Notes under the pieces: generated by a model
What the model saw: only the letters and a program-made list of their open reading frames with translations
What the model was told of the DNA's origin: nothing
Database searches by the model: none
Part shown: positions 1 through 10,284 of the stretch, piece by piece
Layout: each line of letters starts with the position of its first letter
How positions within the stretch are numbered: the first letter of the stretch is position 1
Translations under genes and position numbers: made by a program
DNA from: Dreissena polymorpha
Taxonomy: Eukaryota; Mollusca; Bivalvia; Myida; Dreissenidae
Assembly (NCBI RefSeq): GCF_020536995.1
Contig: NC_068358.1
Location: 39,424,060-39,488,059, forward strand
Reading direction: 5' to 3'
DNA: 64,000 nucleotides

Positions 1-896
1 TTCCTACTGCCTTTCGGCACCTCATGAACCTGAAAAACTCGTAACTTTATGTTTCCTTAGGCAAATATCTTTTGTACAATAAACAATTTCTTCACCACGT
101 TAACAATCCTGCTACACTCACTAATGCCTCAAGAATGAAGTAAAGTTCAGGTGATCTACGTCATTAGGTATTTTGCATATGTCATAAACTATATAAGTAA
201 CAGAAACTTTGAAACCTACAAACACTTTTTGGAATTTTGGAAAAAGATTCATGATTGAATGAAGGAACTTTCATTAATCTTGTAGAACATGCGTAGATTT
301 GATCTTCAGCATCTAAAAATATGTGAAATAGAAAGAACGACAATATCTTTTGGAGAGATAAATGAACCTACGTTATAAGCAAAGGAGCTGTGCGGCAATT
401 CCCGGGCTTTTTAGTCTGTTTAGTTAACACCGTAGTAACTTTTTCCATATATAAAAATGCTCGCCCTTCCAACTTTAAGCGCCCAGTGGGACGAGGGATA
501 GAAAGAGAAAGTCACATGCTTGAGAACATTTCAACCCATGCGCATTGCACGCTTTTTTTGCATAAAAAACAGTGGAGCGATACAGGGCCATCATGGCCCT
601 CTTGTTGTGTAATATTCTCTGCATAATAACAATATAAGCACACTTTTACTTAATGGCTATTGGTGAAATATTGAACATTATTGGAGAAATAATGTCAAAT
701 ATTTTTTTCAAACGCCAGCCAGGCTGTAAAGATATAAATTTGAGGAAGATCGGGGCACAAGAACCATAGAACCATAACCCTTTCACTCTTCTTAATAAGA
801 GTTATTGCCTTTTGTTGTTGTTTTTTCTATAAGTAGTTGTTGTTTAAATTGTGATGGGGGATATCAATTCAATACATTTGCTTGTTTACATTTCAG
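1..896. other. Presumed intron upstream of the nucleoporin last exon
   Basis: No exon was recognised here. The stretch ends in a pyrimidine-rich tract and an AG acceptor at 895-896 that fits the following coding exon, so it is probably intronic. Around 566-603 there is a short piece containing agggccatcatggccctctt, which resembles the terminal part of an interspersed repeat common in bivalve genomes (recalled, not searched). Confidence 0.4.
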
Positions 897-1072
897 GTTT
901 TGGTACAGGTGGAGGTCTGTTTGGTGGCAACTCCTCCAACCTGGCGACCACCCAGTCTGGTTCCCTGTTTTCAAGCCCGTTACCAGGCACCGTTGGGCAG
1001 ACAACTCTAGGTGGGGACCAGTCCTTTCAGCTCAGTAAGCCTCCAGCTGGCGCAAAACGAAATAAGAGATAG
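897..1072 (+). CDS. NUP58: Last coding exon of an FG nucleoporin, probably NUP58
   Basis: The exon follows a clean acceptor (tttcag) and needs one base from the previous exon (phase 1). It encodes about 58 residues rich in Gly, Ser and Thr with FG-type motifs (GFGTGGG, LFGG, LFSS) and ends in the basic tail KPPAGAKRNKR followed by TAG. A short Lys/Pro/Arg-rich tail after an FG repeat region matches my memory of the C-terminus of vertebrate NUP58 (p58/p45). In that family the FG repeats line the central channel of the nuclear pore and bind transport receptors. The upstream exons must lie outside the window to the left. An alternative is another FG nucleoporin such as NUP54 or NUP98, but the tail favours NUP58. 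Confidence 0.6.
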
Positions 1073-1390
1073 GAGCTTTTCTGTCTGATCAGAGGTCCGT
1101 AACATGTGGTCATGTTAGCGGGAATTCTTGTGTGGATTTGATTCCTGTTGGAATTTGAATAATTAGTGCTGAGAATTTGTGGCAATTGTGGTCATGTTAG
1201 TCTTCGGATATTATTTTGAAAGGTGTTTTGAAATGATATACGATATTATTTCTTAATCTTAATCTTTGATAAAATTGTGCTTGACACTGAACAATAATTT
1301 AGTAAGTGACACAACTATGTGAATTTCTGCAAATCTTTAGGATAATATGAACACCGTTTTGGAAATAAAACCAGTGCAAATGTTCAGTTA
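1073..1390 (+). other. 3' UTR of the nucleoporin gene
   Basis: An AT-rich non-coding stretch follows the TAG at 1070-1072. An AATAAA hexamer near 1363 (ggaaataaaacc) is a plausible polyadenylation signal, which would put the transcript end near 1380-1390. No transcript data are available. Confidence 0.4.
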
Positions 1391-1479
1391 TATGAACCAC
1401 AACATTTGAAAATGGATGTCGTATGCATCCATGGAGTGTGATCAGAAGCTATACTGTCAAATGTAGACACACAAAGATT

Positions 1480-1655
1480 CATGTTCTTATTAGCAGATAG
1501 CGTACCGCCTGACCAGACTGCGAATGGGCATGCTTATCTGGAGCTATTCTGGCTGCATATGGCATAAGACCCCTTTTTGCATGAGGCAGGTCATAAGACA
1601 TCATTTTCTGGAATATTTGAATATTGAATCTATTGCAAAGCTTGTCTTTTAAGCA
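1480..1655. repeat. Left part of a diverged duplicated block (partner at 14750-14915)
   Basis: This stretch shares long recognisable runs with 14750-14915, including actgcgaatgggca, ggcataaga, ctggaatatttgaatat and aaagcttgtcttttaagc in the same order. The 'actgcgaatgggca...ctgg...cataaga' part resembles an interspersed repeat common in bivalves. The partner continues directly into the homologue of 3100-3600, so the tandem repeat between 1658 and 3105 is an insertion in this copy. Confidence 0.65.
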
Positions 1656-1657
1656 AT

Positions 1658-3105
1658 TTTTATGTCCCCAGTAAGTTGGCATATAGCAGTTAAACTGTCC
1701 ATCAGTCTGTGCTTCCGTCCAAAAACTTTTACATTGGTCATAACTTTTGCAATATTGAAGATAGCAACTTGATATTTGGCATGCATGTATATCTCATCAA
1801 GCTGCACATTTTGAGTGGTGAAAGGTCAAGGTCAACATCTTCCTTCGAGGTTAAAGGTCAAATATATGCCGTCTGTCCAAAAACTTTAACATTGGTCATG
1901 ACTTTTGCAATATTGAAGATAGCAACTTGATATATTGCATGCATGTGTATCTCATGAAGCTGCACATTTTCAGTGGTGAAAGGTGAAGGTCATGCTTTAA
2001 GTTCAAAGGTCAAATATATGGCGTCTGTCTGTCCGTCCGAAAACTTTAACATAGTTTATAAGTTTGCAATATTGAAGAAAGCAACTTGATATTTGGCATG
2101 CATATGTATTTCATGGAGCTGCACATTTTGAGTGTTGAAAAGTCAAGGTCATCCGTCAAAGGTCAAGGGCAAAGGTCAAATTTTGCAATCTTGAAGATAG
2201 CAACTCGATATTTGGCATGCATGTGTATCTCATGGAGCTGCATATTGTGAGTGGTGAAAGGTCAAGGTAATCCTTCAAGGTCAAAGGTCAAATTTTGCAA
2301 TATTTAAGATAGCAACTTGATATTTTGCATACATGTGTATCTCATGGAGCTGCACATTTTGAGTGGTGAAAGGTCAAGGTCAAGGTCGTCCTTAAAGGTC
2401 AAATATATGGGGTCTGTCCGTCTTTCTGTCCGAAAACTTTAACATTGTTAATAACTTTTGCAATATTGAAGAAATCAACTTGATATTTGGCATGCACGTG
2501 TATCTCATGGAGCTGCACATTTTAAGTGGTAAAAGGTCAAGGTAAAGGTCATCTGTCAAGGTCAAAGGTCAAATTTTGCAATATTGAAGATAGCAACTGG
2601 ATATTTGGCATGCATTCATATCTCATGGAGCTGCACATTTTGATTGGTGCAAGGTCAAGGTCATCCTTCAAGTTCAAGTTCAAAGGTCAAATCGTGCAAT
2701 ATTGAAGATAGCAACTCGATAATTGGCATGCATGCGTATCTCATGGAGCTGCGCATTGTGAGTGGTGAAATGTCAAGGTCATTCTGAAAGGTCAAAGGTC
2801 AAGGTCAAATTTTGCAATATTGAAGATAGCAACTCGATATTTAGCATGCATGCATATCTCATGGAGCTGAACATTAAGAGTGGTGAAAGGTCAAGGTCAT
2901 CCTTCAAGGTCAAGGCCAAAGGTCAAATTTTGCAATATTTAAGGAAGCAACGCGATATTTGGCATGAATGCGTATCTCATTGAGCTGCACATTTTGAGTG
3001 GTTAAAGGTCAAGGTCATCCATCAAGGTTAAAGGTCAAATATATGGCTTTAAAGTGGCGCAGTAGGGGGCATTGTGTTTCATGAACACAGCTCTTGTTGT
3101 TTTTA
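1658..3105 (+). repeat. AGGTCA-rich tandem repeat element of bivalve type
   Basis: About a dozen diverged repeats, each about 80-125 bp. Each carries ttttgcaatattgaagatagcaa, gatatttggcatgcatg, tctcatggagctgcacattt, gagtggtgaaaggtcaaggt and then one or more AAGGTCA blocks. The early units also contain a 'gtctgtccgtc' spacer, so the period is mixed. The right end reads ggcgcagtagggggcattgt followed by aacacagctcttgtt, which I recall as the typical terminus of this bivalve repeat. No coding capacity is evident. Short open frames within it are repeat artefacts. Confidence 0.8.
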
Positions 3106-3600
3106 ACCTTTACATTTTCATATTATTTACATGAGGAGCCATTTAATTGGAACCATATTTTATACAGTATATAGCATCAATAACAAAGTAGGATAAGGAT
3201 TAGGAAAAGTGTGTCATCTTAGAACAAAATGATGTTGTTAGAAGGATTAGTGGATCAAGCTTAGTTGAGTTTAAATTTGTCATTTGCATTGATATATTCT
3301 TGGAAAATATAAACAAGACCAAGAAACTATAGGTTATAGGAAAATAAGAAAAATCAACACACATGGGTATGTACAATTATTTATTTGCACATAAATCATT
3401 ATATGTTACTTTGTAGTGTTGATTTTACTTTTATTTTTTGTCAATAAGGCATTTCAGTTTCTTCTATTTGATAAGTACTAGATATGAATTACTTTTTCTT
3501 TCTCATGTTTGTGAAAATTGATAGGCAGTGGAGTGTAAGAAGATTGTATAATAAAAAACGTAAATGTATGTGTCATTTCATATATTTTTGTTTTCATTTT
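3106..3600. repeat. Right part of the diverged duplicated block (partner at 14920-15395)
   Basis: This stretch aligns by eye with 14920-15395. Shared runs in order include aacctttacatt, tcatattattta, ccatttaattgg, gcatttcagtttcttct, actagatatgaattac and tttttctttctcatgtttg. The two copies differ by many substitutions and small gaps, so the duplication is old. The function is unknown. Confidence 0.65.
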
Positions 3601-4270
3601 ATGTACCACTGATATTTTACCGTGAAGTGTTAAACAATGGCAAAACATTAACCAATACATAAAATTAACAGAATACGCAAAAACTGGCATCATGTTTTAT
3701 TTCAAATAGATGTACAACAATAATTACAGCCATGATACAAAAACTGTACTAATAAAGAACGCAACACCGCATATAACTGGAGCTGAAATATGGAATAAAA
3801 CAACTATTTAAACCATGAATGATTTACGCTTTATTACAAAAGTGAGAGTTCTGATTAAACTGTACATCCTACCATGGTTGATTTGGTCATAACCTACGGA
3901 AAACGTTTTGTCTATGTAAGTTATGGTTATCGTGCGTTAAGACCAGATTTAGTTACAGACGGGTAACAGAACGATTCTATTTGATTAACATTATGCAGTA
4001 AGCCTTGTTACAGGAAATAATTCAAACGTTTGTTTGAATATTGAAATTGTTTTCTTTGCGCGCAATAATTTATTTTCAGCATTGTTTCATTTGTATTAAG
4101 CGCGGTTGATCTCTAGAGCTGTATTCGCCTACCGATATTTTAACGTACATGTATTATAAATCAGTTATAGTGCTGTTTATAACATTGCCAAACTGCTTTA
4201 GCGCTGGTAATGCCACAATTAATTACATGTACATAAACATGGACCATGGTCGATTCTTTGATCACAAATC
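3601..4270. other. Non-coding stretch downstream of the GPCR remnant
   Basis: AT-rich sequence with no open frame or repeat that I can support. If the minus-strand GPCR was ever transcribed, this would hold its 3' UTR. Confidence 0.3.
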
Positions 4271-5699
4271 TTAGAATTGGTTTGTAAATATCCTACCACT
4301 ACTACATTTGCCCGTCAGGTTACCCCCGAGTTTCCGCCTGCATAAAGACATACATCTCAATCTGTCTATCAAGTTTTTAATCAACCACATGTACAAGAAT
4401 GGGTTAATGGCGCTCGTCATCAGGTAGATGTCCGCGAGGATCTCTCGCATCTGCCATTCCACGACAGACCCGGGGAAGGGCAAGAAATCTTCCACCGTTA
4501 AGATGATTAAAGAAGCCAAAAATAAAACCGTGACCAGAAGCTGTATCCGGCAAATGCGCATCTTGGCATACAGCGGAACAACTTGTTCTGGGCTGTTGGG
4601 TCATTGACCTGTAGTGTACCTTCTCGCGTTGCCGTAGTTTAAAATTTTGTCAGGTCTCTGTTTCTTTGCATGGACTTGTTCCATGCATATTGCCAGCGTC
4701 GTATTATATGCCGCGTTTCTTGCTAGCGGACTGGCGGCGGACTGGCGGGGCGAATGATCTCTTCATGCTCAGACGCCTTATTTTGCGTGCTTGTCCATTC
4801 GTGTAAGGCATTCTTATGTCTTGAATTAGCCGCGATATTAACTTTACGTTGAGGCAAAGCGCCATGTTCAGTACTCCCTCGTGTCGATATTAAGGCTTTT
4901 ATTATAATCGCCTCTCTTGGAATGAATTGTTGTACACTCCGTTTACATACACTAATTGCATCATTGGAACCTGTTCTACACATGCTTGGTTCTGCGTCGA
5001 TCTTGCTCATTTTCTGTCGGCCGTTGAATTCTACGGGAATGATTTTCGAACTTTTCAGTCGTTGGAAAACTAAAACATATGACACAGACGATACCGTTAT
5101 AAATGCAACACTGACTGCAACACGAAATAGTCTGTAAAAATCGAACACTGGTCCACCGACGCACTGAGCGGCCGCATAAGGTCCGGTCCCGTTTATATTA
5201 GTCTTTTGATTTGGGGAACCAAACTCAGAAGTTACTGCGAGTGGAACGGAACTAAAAGCACACACCAAAAACAGGCCGCTGCAGACAAATTTTGCGCGCC
5301 TTGCAGCGACGAGCCGTGAAATGGGTCTGCACGTATGTAAGTAGCGATCGACGGCAATGGTTGCTAGAAGAAATGCCGTCGTCGCGCGTGAAAAATTGTT
5401 AAACAAACCGTCCAACTTACAAACATAGTTTGTATCCATTAACATCAAAATAGTTTTACTGTCATGTTCAGTTTTATGGGGATAGCTATCGATCCCTCGA
5501 GGAAGCCATGAATAGTTATTGCAAATATGAACACATCCGTACTAGACCAAACTTTGGTGCGTATTTGAATAAAAAGCAGCAGCCCGTTGCAAAGTAAACA
5601 CGCCAGCGCAATTAAAGCCAAAATGACGATCTGTAAATACTGCAAACACTGCAGGTACCCGCTTTGGTCGAGAATATGCGACGTGCTGTTGTTTGCCAT
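4271..5699 (-). pseudogene. Rhodopsin-class (class A) GPCR, frame-broken, orphan type
   Basis: Three consecutive minus-strand frames give the parts of one class A receptor in order. 5699-5445 starts at ATG with N-glycosylation sites (NNST), TM1 (ALIALACLLCNGLLLF) and TM2. 5448-4723 carries the ECL1 cysteine (YVCKLDG), TM3 with the DRY motif (AVDRYLHTCRP), TM4, an ECL2 cysteine, TM5 and a long third intracellular loop. 4561-4271 carries TM6 and TM7 with the NPxxY motif (INPFLYMW) and a Cys-rich tail. The first break is a one-base shift just before ECL1, near 5450-5460, too tight for an intron. The second lies in the third loop around 4723-4590, where a TGA sits just upstream of the TM6 frame; a short intron is possible but I see no convincing splice pair. 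TM6 also lacks the usual CWxP motif. Most likely a recent pseudogene of a lineage-expanded orphan receptor. Sequencing error is the alternative. Confidence 0.65.
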
Positions 5700-8600
5700 T
5701 GAGGTCTCCTCGCGTCCTCGCGAATTAACAAAGAATGAACATTTTTACAGAAAACCTGCGATTTTATATATGCACTGCAACATACTAAATATCATGATAC
5801 ATGACGTAGCCATCTATGTAATGTTTATTTCAAATTTGACACGAGAGCACAGACGAATTCAATAAGATACATGAATTAATTGCATGTACAATTAATTGTA
5901 TGTAGTGAGTGTGGGAGAAAATGAGAAAATCCAAATGAATTTTATTTTGTTATTTGCTTCTGTAATTTTGAAAGAATATGATAAAGTGATTTAATGTTAT
6001 TTAAGGCATTAATTTTTTCTAAATGTTATTATGTAATGTTATGAAGTGAATTAATGTTATTAAGTTATTTAATGTTATTAAGTGTTTTAAAATTATATAA
6101 ATGATACTACATGTATTTACTGTTATTAAGTGATTTAAAATCAGGGAATGTGTGAAAACGTGACTGAGACATAAACAAGACGAGTGAGTGATTGTTTGAC
6201 CAAAAATTTGAGGTACTCTTTAACTACTTAAATATATAGCAAGGCGCAATTAGTGAGTCATGACACGGTTGAGTTCAGCTCAAATCATTTATACTCAACG
6301 AGCAAATTTGGAATCTGTGATTAGGATTGGATACGTCCATGTATTACCGACTTGTAAACATAGATATTGACAACGATATCGCAGATTGGTTAACAAGAGG
6401 GACACGATAGCCATGCTCAGCTGATTCAGCTACGGTTTCGTTTTCTTGAATTTCTATCTTTTATTCATTTTTTTTACAAATTAACGACTTGTGAAAAAAT
6501 TCTAGTCCGCATTTCGATAAAAATAACACAACAAAATTCTCCATTAATTCGATCCAGAGTTAAACATTGACACCCCGCTTCGCCAAGATTGAAATTCATC
6601 TAAATAAGGATTTTGGAAATTACGGTTATTAAAATTGCGCACTTTAATGTTTCATCATCAGAACTAAGATATTTGTTCGAATCAGTAAGTTAGCAAGAGC
6701 GTATCCGTGGTCTGTGTTTACACTGGCGCAAAAATTCTGGGGTCGAACCCCCGCTTGATCATAGCATATTAAGTAGTTTTATGCATGCATTAAGATTTTT
6801 TTTTTGCATGGCGACTTTATCATGTAACTGTAGTTATTAAATTAAAACGGCAGCTAAAAGAATGTATTAGCGGTTACATTATAATGACTGCGGTCAAATC
6901 TTGTTTAGATATGCATTGCGTATTTTAACACAAACGGTACGGCGCAGTGGAAGTTGGACTAAATACTGCAACAAGTCTTACGTGGGGGAATGCGATATAA
7001 TTTTGATATGCACGAATACATGTAACACAAATCAGAAGTGGCATTCTCTTCCTGCTCAGGTGAGGTCACAAAACACGCATTTTGTTTTGTAACTAATACA
7101 ATTACACGACCAGGTATCGTTGTTGGTGTAAATTAATTTTCGATAGGCGTTTTTATTAACATGCGGCCAAAAATACTTAATAAGTTCACACCTAACAATA
7201 ATAACAAACACCACAATTAAATAATTGTTCGCGATTGTGTGATACAGGGCTCATTTCAGTATAGTTAACGTTCGTTGCAACGCATTGGAAATGAAACGTT
7301 ATCATTCGGAGAGGTATGTTGAAATCATTATTGTTTAAAGGACATCTGTCTTCAGCGTTGAATCAATACGATAATTTATTGATTGCTATAACATACAATT
7401 GCGTTTAAGCTTTCAAATTTTAGCACGATGCATACATTCATTCTATATTTTAAATAGACTCCATCTCAAAATTTTTTTAATATAAAATAATTCGTCTAAA
7501 TGACGACTCAATTTTCACTTTAGTCAATCGGCATATATACAGCTACGTTCGTCTGCAAGCAACAATACCTCATGCACGATAATTCGTAGATATGTTCAAT
7601 CGTATGTTTCAATAAAGTATCAATTCGGATTTGTATAATGCAACGAGTAAGTGCAACTTAAATCTGTGCGGTAAATAGTGCGTTAGTTTGCTGAAAAGCG
7701 ATAATAGAAACAATGCGTATTTAGTTTACTCTTCTTTTTATCACATTTCCAATGGAATTGATCTCAATTGTCATTAAAACTTGTTTTCAATGTGAACACA
7801 TATCCGCACATCAACTGTGTATGTTTTCACATATATTACACAAATGTTTGTATAAAACATTATTTTATTTAGCTGTTTATTTTTTTAATCATAAAAAAAT
7901 CGCCACAAATTCGTTATTGAGAACGTTTACATGTATAAACTTTTTGTATTATATTATATAAGTATGTTATATTATTCAAATACAAATTCAGAGCACATCG
8001 AATGCTAATATGGTACACAGGTGGTTAGCGTGTTGCTATGGAAATGCTTAGTAAAACCATCATTTTGAATTAAAAATAGTTTTTATATCCATGTTTTACA
8101 TCTTAACTCTATGTAAAGTGTAATTTCTTATTGCATATAAAACTAAACAAAACATTATCAATATCTTCTATGCTTAATTTACCATTTGTATGGTTCATAT
8201 CCATGTAAAATCCATTTTTGTTGGTGATTACAATCACATGTTTGGATAGACGCCATATTTAAAGGAAGTGACCTCTGACCTGTTGTTGAATTATGGGTAG
8301 TGTACATTGACGACCTCTGTCATTGTCAGCAGACGGTTGAATCTTGTATTTTCACAGTAGATTTCAACATCATGCAAAGGTTTGAATTTTATCAAATAAT
8401 TACAGTCATGTGCATTTATATGTTATAAATCCTTATTATTATACTTAAAGAACCATTTCCAGTCATTTTAATATAGTTTTTATTGTTTAAACTTCAGGCG
8501 GTAACTCTGTTTAATCGGAGATGCTCGGTCATTAAGATGGTCGAATGGTGCGCGGTTGAGTTATTGCTCGGATTAATGTAAGGACCGCGCAAGGCTCGGA

Positions 8601-8717
8601 CCTGCTCGGAGCCTTAGTATTTTAGCTTTTTCTCGTTCACAGTAAAGGACTCTGAATTTTTGGAATAAAAGGTACATTCACATAATAGGTCTCATTAATA
8701 GATTTTTCTCTGGGAAA
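5700..8717. other. AT-rich intergenic stretch
   Basis: I see no gene. Open frames are short, lack recognisable domains and start from AT-rich sequence. The GPCR promoter would lie at its left edge. A GC-richer stretch at about 8500-8630 (gcgcggttgagttattgctc and neighbours) looks like part of an unidentified interspersed repeat next to the LINE copy that starts at 8718. Confidence 0.4.
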
Positions 8718-10284
8718 AAGGACACTAACAACATCACTAGAGTCAAAAACCAGCTCCAAGATGGCCTGAAGCTTATAGACCAGACAGGACTCCCGGGCAA
8801 GTTTAAGGCATGGCTCTACCAACATGGGTTACTACCTAGGCTTATGTGGCCCCTTATGCTGTACGAGATAGCTACAACCACCGTAGAAGGATTCGAGAGA
8901 GTGATCAACCGGCATCTCCGGAGATGGCTTGGTGTCCCTCCTAGTTTCACCAGCATTGGACTGTATGGCAGAACCAACCAACTTCAACTCCCAATGACCT
9001 CACTAGTTGAAGAGTTCAAGGTTGCCAAAGGAAGACTGGTGGTAACCCTCAAAGAGTCATCAGATGACATGATTTGGAAGGCAAGCATCGAGACACGCAC
9101 AGGGCGAAAGTGGTCAGCAAGCCAGGCAGTAGCCCAGGCTGAAAGCAGGCTACGACACAAAGACATCGTAGGCACCACAGCTATAGGAAGACAAGGCCTG
9201 GGCAGTTCAAAACCACAACGCTGGAGCACTGCCGTTAAGAAAGAAAGAAGCCAAATGGTCCAGTATGAGATCAGGCTTTCGGAAGAGGAAGACAGGCGCG
9301 CCAGAGCAGTCGGGATGGGAGGGCAGTGCGCATGGACACAATGGCAGATCACAGAAAGACACCTGACATGGGTAGACATTTGGCACTACGAACCACTACG
9401 ACTCAAATTCCTACTGAGATCCGTATATGATCTGCTGCCATCTCCAGTCAATCTACACAGATGGGGGTTAGTGGAAGACCCAAAGTGTCAGCTGTGCGAC
9501 AAACCAGGAACCATGCAGCACACCCTCTCATCTTGCCAGACAGCGCTAACACAAGGCCGCTACAGATGGAGGCACGACACAGTCCTCAAGGAGCTAGCAG
9601 ACATACTGGAGCGGGAGAGAAGGAAGACATGACCTACCAACAAGAAGGCAGTACCAACAATCGAATTCGTCAAGGAAGGACAAACTGCCAAGAAGGCAAG
9701 AACCGCAGCAACATCTATCCTTGATGAATCAGAGCGTTGGGAGATGAAGGTCGACCTAGGAAAACAGCTGGTATTCCCAGACATAGTCCATACCACACAG
9801 AGACCAGACATAGTTATATGGTCTCCCAAGGACAAGAAACTGGTGATGATAGAACTCACTGTACCCTGGGAGACTAGGTGTGATGAGGCCTACGAGCGGA
9901 AAATGGGAAAGTACACTGAGCTACAAGAACAGTGTAAAAGTCGTGGTTGGAGTGCCTGGCTGTTCCCCGTTGAAATAGGGTGCAGAGGATTTCCAGCCCA
10001 ATCAGTATGGAGAATGCATAGCAACATTGGGATCGAGGGAGGTGACAGGAAGAGGGCTGTAGGCAGACTTGGACAAGCTGCAGAAAAAGCATCCAACTGG
10101 CTGTGGATGATGCGAGAGGAGAAGAGCTGGACGCTAAACCACTGACCCGTAGTGTTTGGCCAACACTACGGATCCACTGCCCGGAGAGTGTCCTGGGATT
10201 AAAGGATAGAAACACTTGATGATAGGCAGTTCCCAGCTGATGAGTTAGTGGTTTGTGCAGTAGTATCTGTATTCTACACATCAT
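8718..10284 (+). mobile_element. 5'-truncated LINE with restriction-like endonuclease (copy 1)
   Basis: This is nearly identical to 12515-14073, the 3' part of the adjacent copy. It begins inside the reverse-transcriptase frame (aaggacactaac) and ends at tattctacacatcat. It holds the RT thumb/connection region, the Cys/His zinc-knuckle-like motif and the endonuclease domain (RPDIVIW...IELTVPW). Its frame is open where copy 2 has a stop (near 9060), but it has its own stop at 9631-9633, where AGA in copy 2 reads TGA. 5' truncation is the normal result of incomplete target-primed reverse transcription. The few mismatches to copy 2 indicate a recent common source. Confidence 0.85.

Noticed and set aside
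1709-2983. Open frames containing 'GERSRSSF'-type peptides
   Set aside because: They are translations of the AGGTCA tandem repeat in different units.
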